From positions 1 to 28,633 of IMG/VR virus record IMGVR_UViG_3300031251_000086: a DNA stretch of 28,633 nucleotides. The stretch is one strand, 5' to 3'. The translations under genes were made by a program, and so were the position numbers. Position 1 is the stretch's first letter. The number at the start of each line of letters is the position of its first letter. This stretch comes from a virus. Shown here one piece after another: positions 19,673 through 26,283 of the stretch. Below the pieces are notes generated by a model. That model was given only the letters and a program-made list of their open reading frames with translations, searched no databases and had not been told where the DNA came from.

Positions 19673-20137
19673 ATGAAAAAGTTTGTCTTGATCGTCCTGT
19701 CACTTGCTTCAGTTGCAACCTTCGCTGCTGATCCAGCAAGCACCATGTCAGGTAGTCTTTCCGTTGCGGGTGCTTCCAATCTCGGCAACAGCCAGAACAT
19801 CACGTTCACCTCGCCAAGTGAAGTACACAGTGTCACAACCATTGATGGTACACAAACCATCAAGAACGTTCCGTCCGTTAGCGGTCCCCCGTTGACAACG
19901 AGCAACGACACGTGCATGGGTTCTTCCTCCGGTTCCGCCAATGCCCCAGGCATTGGCATCAGCATCGGCAGTACTTGGACTGACAAGAACTGCAAGATGT
20001 TGAAGAATGCGCGTGAGCTTTGGAACATGGGCATGAAGGGTGCGGCCATGGCCTTGATGTGCAAGGACCCCGACAATCGTGAAGCTCTCGAGCTGACTGG
20101 TTACGTGTGCCCTTCCGCGAGCACTAAGAAGGACTGA
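19673..20137 (+). CDS. exported protein with a conserved Cys-containing C-terminal domain
   Basis: ATG 19673 gives a signal peptide (MKKFVLIVLSLASVATFA). A Ser/Thr/Gly-rich middle section resembles the upstream protein. A helical C-terminal domain (residues about 106-148) has three or four cysteines: KNCKMLKNARELWNMG, then ALMCKDPDNREALELTGYVC. I recall this pattern from phage-encoded exported proteins of unknown role. The cysteines probably form disulfides in the periplasm. Confidence 0.8.
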   Translation: MKKFVLIVLSLASVATFAADPASTMSGSLSVAGASNLGNSQNITFTSPSEVHSVTTIDGTQTIKNVPSVSGPPLTTSNDTCMGSSSGSANAPGIGISIGSTWTDKNCKMLKNARELWNMGMKGAAMALMCKDPDNREALELTGYVCPSASTKKD

Positions 20138-20144
20138 GGATCGT

Positions 20145-20573
20145 ATGAAGAACATTGCAATACTCCTTATTGCGTTCTTCACCACGTTCGCTCAGGCCAA
20201 CGTGGTGAACATCGCCAACGTGGTCAATGGGTCTGGTTCCCCAGGGAACGACACAGTTGAAAATGCTGTGGAAGTCTCCAATGGAATCATGCACGCTCCA
20301 CAATACCTTCCAGGGTATCCAACGGCCGCTACGATCTGGCCGCGAGTCATTGACGTCCCTTGCACACAAACGCCAACAGCCGTTGTGTGCAATGGGTACC
20401 AGTGGGCTCCAAGCATGGGGCGTGGTGAATATCTGTTTTTCAAACCTCACATCGTCGTACCGGTCGCCGTCGAAGAGAAGCGAGAAGAACCAAAAATGAC
20501 ACCTGTCCCTGAACCGCTGAAGCAACGGCCAAAGATCATCAAGAAGAGGAAAAAGAACCTCTGCGTCAAATAA
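20145..20573 (+). CDS. exported protein with a Lys/Arg-rich tail
   Basis: A signal peptide (MKNIAILLIAFFTTFAQA) is followed by a domain with two cysteines (VIDVPCTQTPTAVVCNGYQW) and the segment PSMGRGEYLFFKPHIVVP. The last 30 residues are Pro, Lys and Arg rich (KQRPKIIKKRKKNLCVK), unusual for an exported protein and possibly able to bind peptidoglycan, membrane or DNA. It is seven bases downstream of the previous gene and ends in a strong terminator that closes the trio. No family recognised. Confidence 0.78.
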   Translation: MKNIAILLIAFFTTFAQANVVNIANVVNGSGSPGNDTVENAVEVSNGIMHAPQYLPGYPTAATIWPRVIDVPCTQTPTAVVCNGYQWAPSMGRGEYLFFKPHIVVPVAVEEKREEPKMTPVPEPLKQRPKIIKKRKKNLCVK

Positions 20574-20599
20574 AGAAGGGACTACGGTCCCTTCTTTTT
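20573..20599 (+). terminator. rho-independent terminator after the exported trio
   Basis: AAGAAGGGAC (20573-20582) pairs perfectly with GTCCCTTCTT (20587-20596) around TACG, followed by T residues. It begins at the stop codon of the preceding gene. Confidence 0.88.
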
Positions 20600-20630
20600 G
20601 ATCTGTACTTTGTTACATTTCTGGCTTAGT

Positions 20631-20636
20631 TACAAT
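20631..20636 (+). promoter_or_regulatory. -10-like TACAAT box
   Basis: TACAAT preceded by GTTA lies 66 bases before ATG 20703, in the gap after a terminator. A TTTGTT about 18 bases upstream may be a weak -35 element. Confidence 0.4.
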
Positions 20637-20702
20637 TTGGTTGTGTACAACCTGAGAAGACCGTTGTACATTTACCATAACGCAACGAATCTGGATGAGA
20701 AC

Positions 20703-21188
20703 ATGAAAAAGGTATCAGCCACAACATTGCTTGAACAGATCGCAAAATTCAAGCGCTTTGCTGAACTTGCCACTGCTGAATTTCAACGGCAGCGCCTGCG
20801 CACCGTGCAAGGTCTTCAGTCTCAACTGAGTGATGTGTACGATGATGAACAAATCAAGTTCCTGAAGAAGCGTGGTGGTGAGAACGGTGAATGGTTCGAA
20901 CTTGTTCGCAAGTTCTACTTCATCGACCAATCCGATGAAGGCTACACAGTTCGCAGTGCCGCACGCGATTGGGAAACACAACCAGTGTGGGGCCCCTTCG
21001 GCCACAAGTTCGAAGCACTGATGAAGGTCGACGAACTGATCAAGTACAAGAACAATGATCGCAAATACGGCCGTGGTGATAAGGAGAAGGATATCGAACG
21101 TGCTGCCAAGATTGCTGACACGATCGCGAACGTATCGCTTGGCCTGACAACCGCCTTTGATTTCATGGGAGCAGAAAGTGATCACTGA
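20703..21188 (+). CDS. hypothetical soluble protein (161 aa)
   Basis: ATG 20703 is favoured over an earlier ATG in the same frame because the upstream sequence is the terminator and promoter region. The protein starts MKKVSATTLLEQIAKFKRFAEL and looks mostly helical, with an aromatic central part (GEWFELVRKFYFIDQSDEGY) and a charged C-terminal helix. No domain recognised. It overlaps the next gene by 11 bases. Confidence 0.72.
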   Translation: MKKVSATTLLEQIAKFKRFAELATAEFQRQRLRTVQGLQSQLSDVYDDEQIKFLKKRGGENGEWFELVRKFYFIDQSDEGYTVRSAARDWETQPVWGPFGHKFEALMKVDELIKYKNNDRKYGRGDKEKDIERAAKIADTIANVSLGLTTAFDFMGAESDH

Positions 21189-21441
21189 GCTTTACACCAT
21201 CGCCAAGAACCGTATGTTACTGAAGGTGAACGAGTTGAAGGCTCGCCGCGCGTACGATGAGTACATCAAGACCTTGTCACCGGAAAAGCAGGTGAAGTAC
21301 GCTGAGCTCCGCAGGCGCCTGGATACCGCTACACCCGCCCAAGCAATGGGCATTCTCCGCCGCGAGGCGGCCGCAATCTCTGAAGCCCAGATGCGAATTA
21401 CAGAACGCATCGAACGTGTACGAACCAACCTGGAGTCTTGA
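21178..21441 (+). CDS. hypothetical coiled-coil protein (87 aa)
   Basis: GTG 21178 follows GGGAGCAGAAA and is preferred to the earlier in-frame TTG. The protein is almost entirely charged helix (MLLKVNELKARRAYDEY and the ARRR-rich second half), so a coiled coil is likely. It overlaps the previous gene, and the next gene starts two bases after its stop. No family recognised. Confidence 0.68.
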   Translation: MITELYTIAKNRMLLKVNELKARRAYDEYIKTLSPEKQVKYAELRRRLDTATPAQAMGILRREAAAISEAQMRITERIERVRTNLES

Positions 21442-21443
21442 TC

Positions 21444-21566
21444 ATGTGGAACTACTGTCACGCAAAATCCGCCCGCAAACATCGGAAACAAGGGCACTAC
21501 GTTCGCTTTGCGTTCAACTCCGTACACGGTCGTCCTGTGTACAAGTGGATCAAAGAAGTCCAGTAA
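21444..21566 (+). CDS. small basic conserved phage protein (40 aa)
   Basis: The frame starts two bases after the previous stop. The sequence WNYCHAKSARKHRKQGH, with VHGRPVYKWI near the end, is a pattern I know from very short phage proteins: a basic HAKSARKHRK helix and a conserved aromatic C-terminus. Function is unknown; nucleic-acid binding is plausible. A strong terminator follows. Confidence 0.75.
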   Translation: MWNYCHAKSARKHRKQGHYVRFAFNSVHGRPVYKWIKEVQ

Positions 21567-21587
21567 CGCTTCCTCCTTGCGTTTCTT

Positions 21588-21611
21588 TGGGACCTTTCGG
21601 TCCCATTTTTC
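21588..21611 (+). terminator. rho-independent terminator
   Basis: TGGGACC (21588-21594) pairs perfectly with GGTCCCA (21599-21605) around TTTC and is followed by TTTTTC. Confidence 0.88.
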
Positions 21612-21636
21612 ATTTCAGAGACGAATCTGTCTTCGT

Positions 21637-21642
21637 TACAAT
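21637..21642 (+). promoter_or_regulatory. -10-like TACAAT box giving a probable leaderless start
   Basis: TTACAAT ends six bases before ATG 21649, just after a terminator. No ribosome binding site lies between, so the message would begin at or next to the start codon. The spacing equals that at 4371-4376. Confidence 0.45.
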
Positions 21643-21648
21643 CATTGA

Positions 21649-22065
21649 ATGGGCATGATCAAGATTTACTCAAGCAAGAGCAAACCTGCGAAGAAGAAGC
21701 CGGGTTGGCAGAAACAAGAGGCTGAATATCAAGCTTGGTTGAAGAGTGTCCAGTCTATGGGGTCTGGAATTCGAACATCTGGCTTAGCCCCCAAGAAGCG
21801 AATCGAGGTGGTGGTCAGTGCACCGGTTGTTGACGAGACAAGGGGCTATAGAGGCTCTAGTCTCCAGACACCGGGTGGAGCAGCGACCAAACCGGTGCAT
21901 CGGCCAGAAATCATGTACAAAGATGACCCTGAGATGCTTGAGCGCGAACTCAGGGCTCGTGAACGAAGGTTCACCACCGCACCGGCTTACAACAAGGGTG
22001 GAAATGTTCTTATCACAGATGAAATGATGAAGGACATTACAGCAGGGAAGACTAGGAGACGATAG
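21649..22065 (+). CDS. conserved phage hypothetical protein (138 aa)
   Basis: The C-terminal half is a pattern I recognise from many phages: TPGGAATKPVHRPEIMYKDD, then EMLERELRARERR and AYNKGGNVLITDEM. The N-terminal half is basic (KSKPAKKKPGWQKQEAEY). It lacks known catalytic motifs and may be a small virion-associated or DNA-linked protein; I assign no function. The start may be leaderless (ATG 21649), with ATG 21655 as an alternative. Confidence 0.85.
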   Translation: MGMIKIYSSKSKPAKKKPGWQKQEAEYQAWLKSVQSMGSGIRTSGLAPKKRIEVVVSAPVVDETRGYRGSSLQTPGGAATKPVHRPEIMYKDDPEMLERELRARERRFTTAPAYNKGGNVLITDEMMKDITAGKTRRR

Positions 22066-22403
22066 TGAAAATGACAGGGTTTGACGTTCAAAACGTAGCA
22101 AAGTTAGTACAAGACGGAATTGGTAAGACATTTCAAGATGAATTGTACAAGCGGTTCATGGAACAAGCTGAAGTAATAGCACGCGCTACAGCTTCTGAGA
22201 TTGCCGAACACATTTCAGCAAACGTCACAGGCATGCATAGTGATGCTCTTGCACAGTTCAAGTTTGACTTACACTTCAAAATGGTCTCACCTGACATTCC
22301 GAGCGCCAGCACAATTGTTGATGTTCGTGATGGGGTGCCTTTGATTGCTTGGGGTGGTGTTGACACGAAGAGCCTCAGGGGTAAGAAAATCTTTGTGGCA
22401 TGA
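22065..22403 (+). CDS. hypothetical protein (112 aa)
   Basis: GTG 22065 (or ATG 22071) begins a protein with a long helical N-terminal region (residues 5-60) and a short strand-rich end (TIVDVRDGVPLIAWGG). It overlaps the stop of the previous gene by one base and the next gene by four. No family recognised. Confidence 0.68.
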   Translation: MKMTGFDVQNVAKLVQDGIGKTFQDELYKRFMEQAEVIARATASEIAEHISANVTGMHSDALAQFKFDLHFKMVSPDIPSASTIVDVRDGVPLIAWGGVDTKSLRGKKIFVA

Positions 22404-22606
22404 CACTGCTTCGCAAGATAGCTGTTGATCTTCTACACGGTAAGCTTCCAGCAATTGCCGCCGAAGATTTGACGCGTAAACGCCTCGAAATGTGTGAGGG
22501 CTGTGAGTACTTCACACAATTGACCCACCAATGTAAGTTGTGTGGTTGTTTTATGGAAGCCAAAGCAAAGTTGCTAGAGGCTGAATGTCCCTTGGAAAAA
22601 TGGTAA
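22400..22606 (+). CDS. small zinc-ribbon protein, DUF6171-like
   Basis: Six cysteines are arranged C32-x2-C35, C45-x2-C48-G-C50 and C63 in MCEGCEYF, QCKLCGCFMEAKAKL and ECPLEKW. This is the layout of the DUF6171-type zinc ribbon, which ends CP..KW. The N-terminal helix (LLRKIAVDLLHGKLP) may be an adaptor. A zinc-binding role is firm; its partner is unknown. It is coupled to both neighbours (four-base and one-base overlaps). Confidence 0.82.
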   Translation: MTLLRKIAVDLLHGKLPAIAAEDLTRKRLEMCEGCEYFTQLTHQCKLCGCFMEAKAKLLEAECPLEKW

Positions 22607-22749
22607 TGTATACGCGTGAACAAGCAAAATTTGATGAAGCATTGACAGGATGCGTCGAAACGGATATGAACCCCGTGGAAGAGCTGTGCCACTACCAGGG
22701 TCAGCGTTCTATCAAGGTGCCGATGGCGAAGACTGATGTTTGTTCTTGA
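22606..22749 (+). CDS. small hypothetical protein (47 aa)
   Basis: ATG 22606 overlaps the preceding stop by one base, and the frame ends 14 bases inside the next gene. The peptide starts MYTREQAKFDEALTGC and is acidic and soluble. Support is positional: it fills the gap with translational coupling on both sides. Confidence 0.55.
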   Translation: MYTREQAKFDEALTGCVETDMNPVEELCHYQGQRSIKVPMAKTDVCS

Positions 22750-23278
22750 GCGTTCAATCACGAAAGCGTACTGGGAACCCACACAGTGGTACCTCATTGA
22801 GCACATGCGGCGAGGCTGGAGCTGGGTTGGAAACACACGTGTAGCAAAAATAGAGTGCACGAAAACCGGCAAAGCTTATGCAATGTTAGATGTAGTGAAT
22901 GGTGCGTGTGTCCCAGTTGGTTGGATATGGCTGCGCAGGCGTGCTAAGTGGACTGCATACGAAGTACACCAGACTTTTGTGTTGAAGAACTATCGTGGCA
23001 TGGGGTACGCAGAAACCATGTACAAGGCCGCCGTGAACGTTGATGGTGTTTTACTTGCAAGCGGTCCGTCACACACCAAGTACTCTGCTGGGCTGTGGCG
23101 CAAGTTTGTCAGAAACAGTACGTTCAATGTTTGGGCACAAGACTTTAAGAACCTTGGAAGAACATCTCAGGTGTATCTTGAGGACGATAAACTTGTGAGC
23201 ACTTCAAATCTAGACATCTATCATCTGCCGTATTCGTGGCAAGACGTGCGACTTGTCGCGCAAAGGAAACATAAATGA
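22736..23278 (+). CDS. GNAT-like acetyltransferase-fold protein
   Basis: The central part (residues about 75-105) has the GNAT order: a strand YEVHQTFVL, then the acetyl-CoA pyrophosphate loop YRGMGYAETMY (R/Q-x-x-G-x-A pattern) and a helix, then VDGVLLASGPSH and a helix YSAGLWRKFVRN. About 180 residues fits a single GNAT domain. The substrate is unknown; phage GNAT proteins may modify host proteins or small molecules. It overlaps the preceding small gene by 14 bases and the next by four. Confidence 0.72.
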   Translation: MFVLERSITKAYWEPTQWYLIEHMRRGWSWVGNTRVAKIECTKTGKAYAMLDVVNGACVPVGWIWLRRRAKWTAYEVHQTFVLKNYRGMGYAETMYKAAVNVDGVLLASGPSHTKYSAGLWRKFVRNSTFNVWAQDFKNLGRTSQVYLEDDKLVSTSNLDIYHLPYSWQDVRLVAQRKHK

Positions 23279-23961
23279 GCGATTTCGCACCCATGCCAGA
23301 TACAGTCCCACCGAACGCATGTGAGACTGTATCTGGTCATTATGTGGATATAGTAAATCCACAGGCACAGGACATTAAGATCACTGACATTGCTTGGTCT
23401 CTAGCCAGGCAAGTTCGCTTTGCTGGTCATACTCTCGGTGATCCATACCACATTGCTCAACACGCTGTGTTTGTTGCAGATCTGCTTGATATGGTGCTCG
23501 ACCATGACTTTGAGGGCGGCGCACTTCGTTCATCGTTCGACAAATGGTTATCCGACAGACACTGGCCAAGTCTGATCCGCAAGCCGGTACTGTTGATCAA
23601 TGCGCTTGGGCATGATAACAGTGAAGCGTATCTTGTTGATTTACCATCGCCAGTGAAACGGCATCCAGAGCTTCGTGCGTCGTACAAGCCTCTTGAAGAA
23701 AATTTGATGAAGGTTATCAACGAAGCTCTAGACATTCCAGAGATGAATGAGTGTGAGGCTAGAGCAGTACAGTGGGCCGATCTGATAGCACTTCAAATCG
23801 AGGCCGCCAGTCAAATGGCCTCACGTGGGCGTGGATGGAATGGTGATCTGCCGCAGTTCAACCTGGAATTCATAAATTACATGCCTAAGATCAAAAGTTG
23901 GCGGGCGGCGAACGATGAATACCTTGAGCGTTTTTATGAGCTGAAACGTTGTGTGGTGTGA
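23275..23961 (+). CDS. HD-domain phosphohydrolase (YfbR-like 5'-nucleotidase)
   Basis: The HD-domain metal ligands can be read as H63 (YHIAQHAVFVADLL), H113-D114 (ALGHDNSEAYLVDLPSPVKR) and a later Asp in QWADLIALQIEA near residue 167. This arrangement, with R45 in the first helix, matches the YfbR-like nucleotidases found in many phages, which remove phosphate from deoxynucleoside monophosphates. At 228 residues it is near the usual length (about 200). With the HAD nucleotidase at 18265 it gives two predicted nucleotide phosphatases in one window. A terminator follows. Confidence 0.85.
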   Translation: MSDFAPMPDTVPPNACETVSGHYVDIVNPQAQDIKITDIAWSLARQVRFAGHTLGDPYHIAQHAVFVADLLDMVLDHDFEGGALRSSFDKWLSDRHWPSLIRKPVLLINALGHDNSEAYLVDLPSPVKRHPELRASYKPLEENLMKVINEALDIPEMNECEARAVQWADLIALQIEAASQMASRGRGWNGDLPQFNLEFINYMPKIKSWRAANDEYLERFYELKRCVV

Positions 23962-23983
23962 TAGAGGGCATCAGGTGACAAAT

Positions 23984-24008
23984 AGGAGGGCCGAATGGTC
24001 CCTTCTTT
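23984..24008 (+). terminator. rho-independent terminator
   Basis: AGGAGGGCC pairs with GG(T)CCCTTCT around GAAT, with one bulged T and a short T-rich end. It closes the transcript that ends with the HD protein. Confidence 0.7.
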
Positions 24009-24021
24009 GCATTTCAAATCG

Positions 24022-24028
24022 CTAAATA
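24022..24028 (+). promoter_or_regulatory. late-promoter-like CTAAATA motif
   Basis: GCTAAATATT lies between the terminator and ATG 24053, ending 24 bases before it. That is the position expected of a T4-type late promoter. Confidence 0.45.
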
Positions 24029-24052
24029 TTGAGTCTTTCTTCAGGAGCACCC

Positions 24053-24937
24053 ATGTCAGAACTTAACCGCTTGCGCGAGCTTGCCGCGCTATTCCGCCCA
24101 CAAATGCAGGTTCAAGAGTCAGATGATTCTTTGAGTGATCTCGATGGCATCAAACAGATCGTTGACGAAGCTATTGAAGATCTTGAACACAAGCTGGGTA
24201 AAGGTGGTGCTCTTGAATCAATGGTTAAGAAGGCGCACAGTGTTGAAGACCTTGCGCAATTAAAGACTCAAGTAAAGCGCCTTGACTTTTTGACGGTGCA
24301 GTTCAAAAGAGAAGTCAAAGAGGTTTTGTCAGACATCGATAAAATCTTCACTGCGCACGAGCTTAAGAAGACCATGGAGTCTTTGCCAAAAAATAATGGG
24401 AGTGTTCCTTGGAAGAAGGCCAGAGCGATAAGGTTTTCCTCGCTGAAGGAAGACGTTGAGCTTACAGAGATGGCCGCCCATACATCCTTCCGAGGTGGGT
24501 GCTTCAAACGTGCTGAAGCGAAGCTCATCATCAAACAATTCCGAGGCGGTGAGGAAAGCTTTGATCTTCCTAATGGCGACAAGTACATGGCCAAGAAGGC
24601 GGTGAACGGATCTACACTTGAAGCTGGCATGATTGTGTTTGCATCGCATGACAAATATAATACTGGCGCAGAGCTCTATGAAGTTAAGGGGTTCTGTGAA
24701 GGACGTGATGGTCCAGTGAAATTCAAATCTGTCAAGGAAGCGTTCAAGGCCCACGGCGTCTCTTCTCTGAAGGCACTTGAAAAAGTTGGCGATGAAGATA
24801 ACAGCAAGGTTGTTCGTTTGGTGGTGAAAGACATTGCTGATGGTCAAGAGGGCGACTTCTTCTATCTGTTTGAGGGTCGTTGGTCTTATGGCTCTGGTGC
24901 TGAACCATTGTCCTTCACCTTGGTTGAAAAGGCCTAA
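24053..24937 (+). CDS. coiled-coil protein of unknown function (294 aa), possible virion protein
   Basis: ATG 24053 begins MSELNRLRELAALFRPQ, a start often seen in virion-associated proteins of large myoviruses. The first 120 residues form charged heptad-like helices, and the remainder (residues 125-294) seems globular with several beta segments (LVVKDIADGQEGDFFYLF). A late-like promoter motif precedes it. A structural role is inferred from this context only. The next gene begins directly after its stop codon. Confidence 0.75.
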   Translation: MSELNRLRELAALFRPQMQVQESDDSLSDLDGIKQIVDEAIEDLEHKLGKGGALESMVKKAHSVEDLAQLKTQVKRLDFLTVQFKREVKEVLSDIDKIFTAHELKKTMESLPKNNGSVPWKKARAIRFSSLKEDVELTEMAAHTSFRGGCFKRAEAKLIIKQFRGGEESFDLPNGDKYMAKKAVNGSTLEAGMIVFASHDKYNTGAELYEVKGFCEGRDGPVKFKSVKEAFKAHGVSSLKALEKVGDEDNSKVVRLVVKDIADGQEGDFFYLFEGRWSYGSGAEPLSFTLVEKA

Positions 24938-25747
24938 ATGAATTTCCGTGAACTTAGCGAAGACGGTCCAATTGAAAATTTCGCAGACCGTGCTGAACAT
25001 ACGCTTAAGGGCGTAGGTGATCTTGCGAAGGGAGCCCTTCGCAAGATCAAGGATGCGAAAGATCAAGAGCATGCTGAGGTGAAGTCGGCGACCGAGAAGA
25101 AAGAAAAAGAAGATACTGTTGCTGCAGAGAAGAATAAAAAGGCTCAAGCCCTGAAGAAAGCTGGACCTAGAACAGCTGCGGCGACAGTAGCTCACATTAT
25201 CCTTGATCGTACTCCTGAAGCAGAGGATATGCCTGAGCTTGAGGATCTTGATGTGGAGAACTTTGCACACTTGCAAAATGCAGTCGATCAGATTTCATCC
25301 AGGTTCAGAAAGTTCGTCAAGGTCTTGACGAAAAACTTCAGAACCGCACCGTACATCAATGCCATAGATCGTAAGGAAGTTCCTGAACGTCTCGGTGATC
25401 AGAACGATCGTGTTGTTGAGTCAGCTGAGACTATGCTCATGCAAGACAAGTTTGGTGAACGTGATGCTTGGATGAAAGCACTGCTTGATGATGATACTGA
25501 AGTTGGTGGGAAGGCACTCGTGAATATGATCGGGCGAATCTCAGATCAACACAGTAAAATGAATCAAGCACAGAATAAAAAGGTCTATGCTGATGGCTTG
25601 AACCTCTTGAATCTGATCGGTGCGCAACGCCAAATCATTGAGATGCGTATTGAACTTATGCGCACTGCGGTTGATCAATTGGCAGACAGACCTGCAATGA
25701 ATGAGGCACTCTTCAAACGAGTTCGAAAGCTCGCTAAGAAGCTGTAA
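24938..25747 (+). CDS. highly charged helical protein (269 aa), possible virion protein
   Basis: The start codon follows the previous stop without a gap. The N-terminal 75 residues are almost purely charged (KSATEKKEKEDTVAAEKNKK), and the rest is helical with few aromatic residues (DQISSRFRKFVKVL, IEMRIELMRTAVDQL). No catalytic motif is seen. Paired with the upstream gene under a late-like promoter, it may be an internal head or tail-associated protein; that is inference. A 30-bp palindrome lies in its coding sequence at 25019-25048. Confidence 0.75.
   Translation: MNFRELSEDGPIENFADRAEHTLKGVGDLAKGALRKIKDAKDQEHAEVKSATEKKEKEDTVAAEKNKKAQALKKAGPRTAAATVAHIILDRTPEAEDMPELEDLDVENFAHLQNAVDQISSRFRKFVKVLTKNFRTAPYINAIDRKEVPERLGDQNDRVVESAETMLMQDKFGERDAWMKALLDDDTEVGGKALVNMIGRISDQHSKMNQAQNKKVYADGLNLLNLIGAQRQIIEMRIELMRTAVDQLADRPAMNEALFKRVRKLAKKL
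25019..25048. repeat. 30-bp near-perfect palindrome inside a gene
   Basis: A 14-base arm (GATCTTGCGAAGGG) is followed by AG and the exact reverse complement. It encodes DLAKGALRKI. Such perfection is not expected from coding needs. Confidence 0.9.
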
Positions 25748-25787
25748 CCTGAAAACAGTGTTCACTTTTTAAGGTTCGTGGCATAAT

Positions 25788-25803
25788 GCACCCTAAGAGG
25801 TGC
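25788..25803 (+). promoter_or_regulatory. hairpin overlapping the ribosome binding site of the second GNAT-like gene
   Basis: GCACC (25788-25792) pairs with GGTGC (25799-25803) around CTAAGA. The paired right arm is part of the likely ribosome binding site (AGAGGTGC) before ATG 25807, so folding would mask it. A CATAAT -10-like box lies just upstream at 25782-25787. Confidence 0.35.
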
Positions 25804-25806
25804 AAA

Positions 25807-26202
25807 ATGATACGTGTTTTCAAAGACAAAACTCTCCTTGAAGGTATTGACATCGCTCTGACGAATCAACTGTACGTGCCTGGGTGGGCACTACGCCCTG
25901 CCCTAGAAACAGCGCTGAAGGATTCCAAAGCAGGATTTCAATGCAATCATGAACTTGCCATCGTCTTCGAAGATTGCAAGGCCATCGCATTAGCGTTCAG
26001 AAATCCAGATGGCTTTGGTGATGTTTATGGTTGGTTGCAAAGCGTACAGATCATGGCGTTCTGTGATGAGTCGTACCGCCAGAGGGGGTTTGCCTCTCAG
26101 TGCGTTCAAGCAATCAAACAACCACTTGACAAGGCTAGCACTGGTACTGCAAGCTCGCATTTCTTCTGGGGTAAGCATGAAGTTCCGGTCAGCGCTAAAT
26201 AG
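25807..26202 (+). CDS. second GNAT-like acetyltransferase-fold protein
   Basis: ATG 25807 is preferred to ATG 25786 because AGAGGTGC precedes it at the right distance. The segment LQSVQIMAFCDESYRQRGFASQCVQA fits the GNAT strand followed by the R-x-x-G-x-A acetyl-CoA loop and helix. At 131 residues it is a minimal domain. The preceding part (LAIVFEDCKAIALAFRNPDG) supplies the earlier strands. Substrate unknown. Sequence resemblance to the GNAT-like protein at 22736 is limited to the fold motif. Confidence 0.7.
   Translation: MIRVFKDKTLLEGIDIALTNQLYVPGWALRPALETALKDSKAGFQCNHELAIVFEDCKAIALAFRNPDGFGDVYGWLQSVQIMAFCDESYRQRGFASQCVQAIKQPLDKASTGTASSHFFWGKHEVPVSAK
26195..26201 (+). promoter_or_regulatory. 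late-promoter-like CTAAATA motif
   Basis: GCTAAATAGTTT overlaps the end of the GNAT-like gene and lies 82 bases before ATG 26284 (or 37 before the mini-ORF at 26239). Confidence 0.35.
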
Positions 26203-26238
26203 TTTGCGCCATACTGGTGCACTCAACAGAGGTTAATT

Positions 26239-26280
26239 ATGGGCTCTTGCTCTGTGGGCCGTTTCAATGAGGAAAACTGA
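26239..26280 (+). CDS. possible leader peptide (13 aa)
   Basis: ATG 26239 follows AGAGGTTAATT and reads 13 codons to TGA at 26278, three bases before the next start region (MGSCSVGRFNEEN). It may be a translation leader for the zinc-ribbon gene or chance. Confidence 0.25.
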   Translation: MGSCSVGRFNEEN

Positions 26281-26283
26281 GTG

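Noticed and set aside
24329-25276. 315-residue open frame on the minus strand
   Set aside because: It is antisense to two coiled-coil genes; the translation is rich in Phe and Leu as expected from reverse-complemented Lys and Glu codons.
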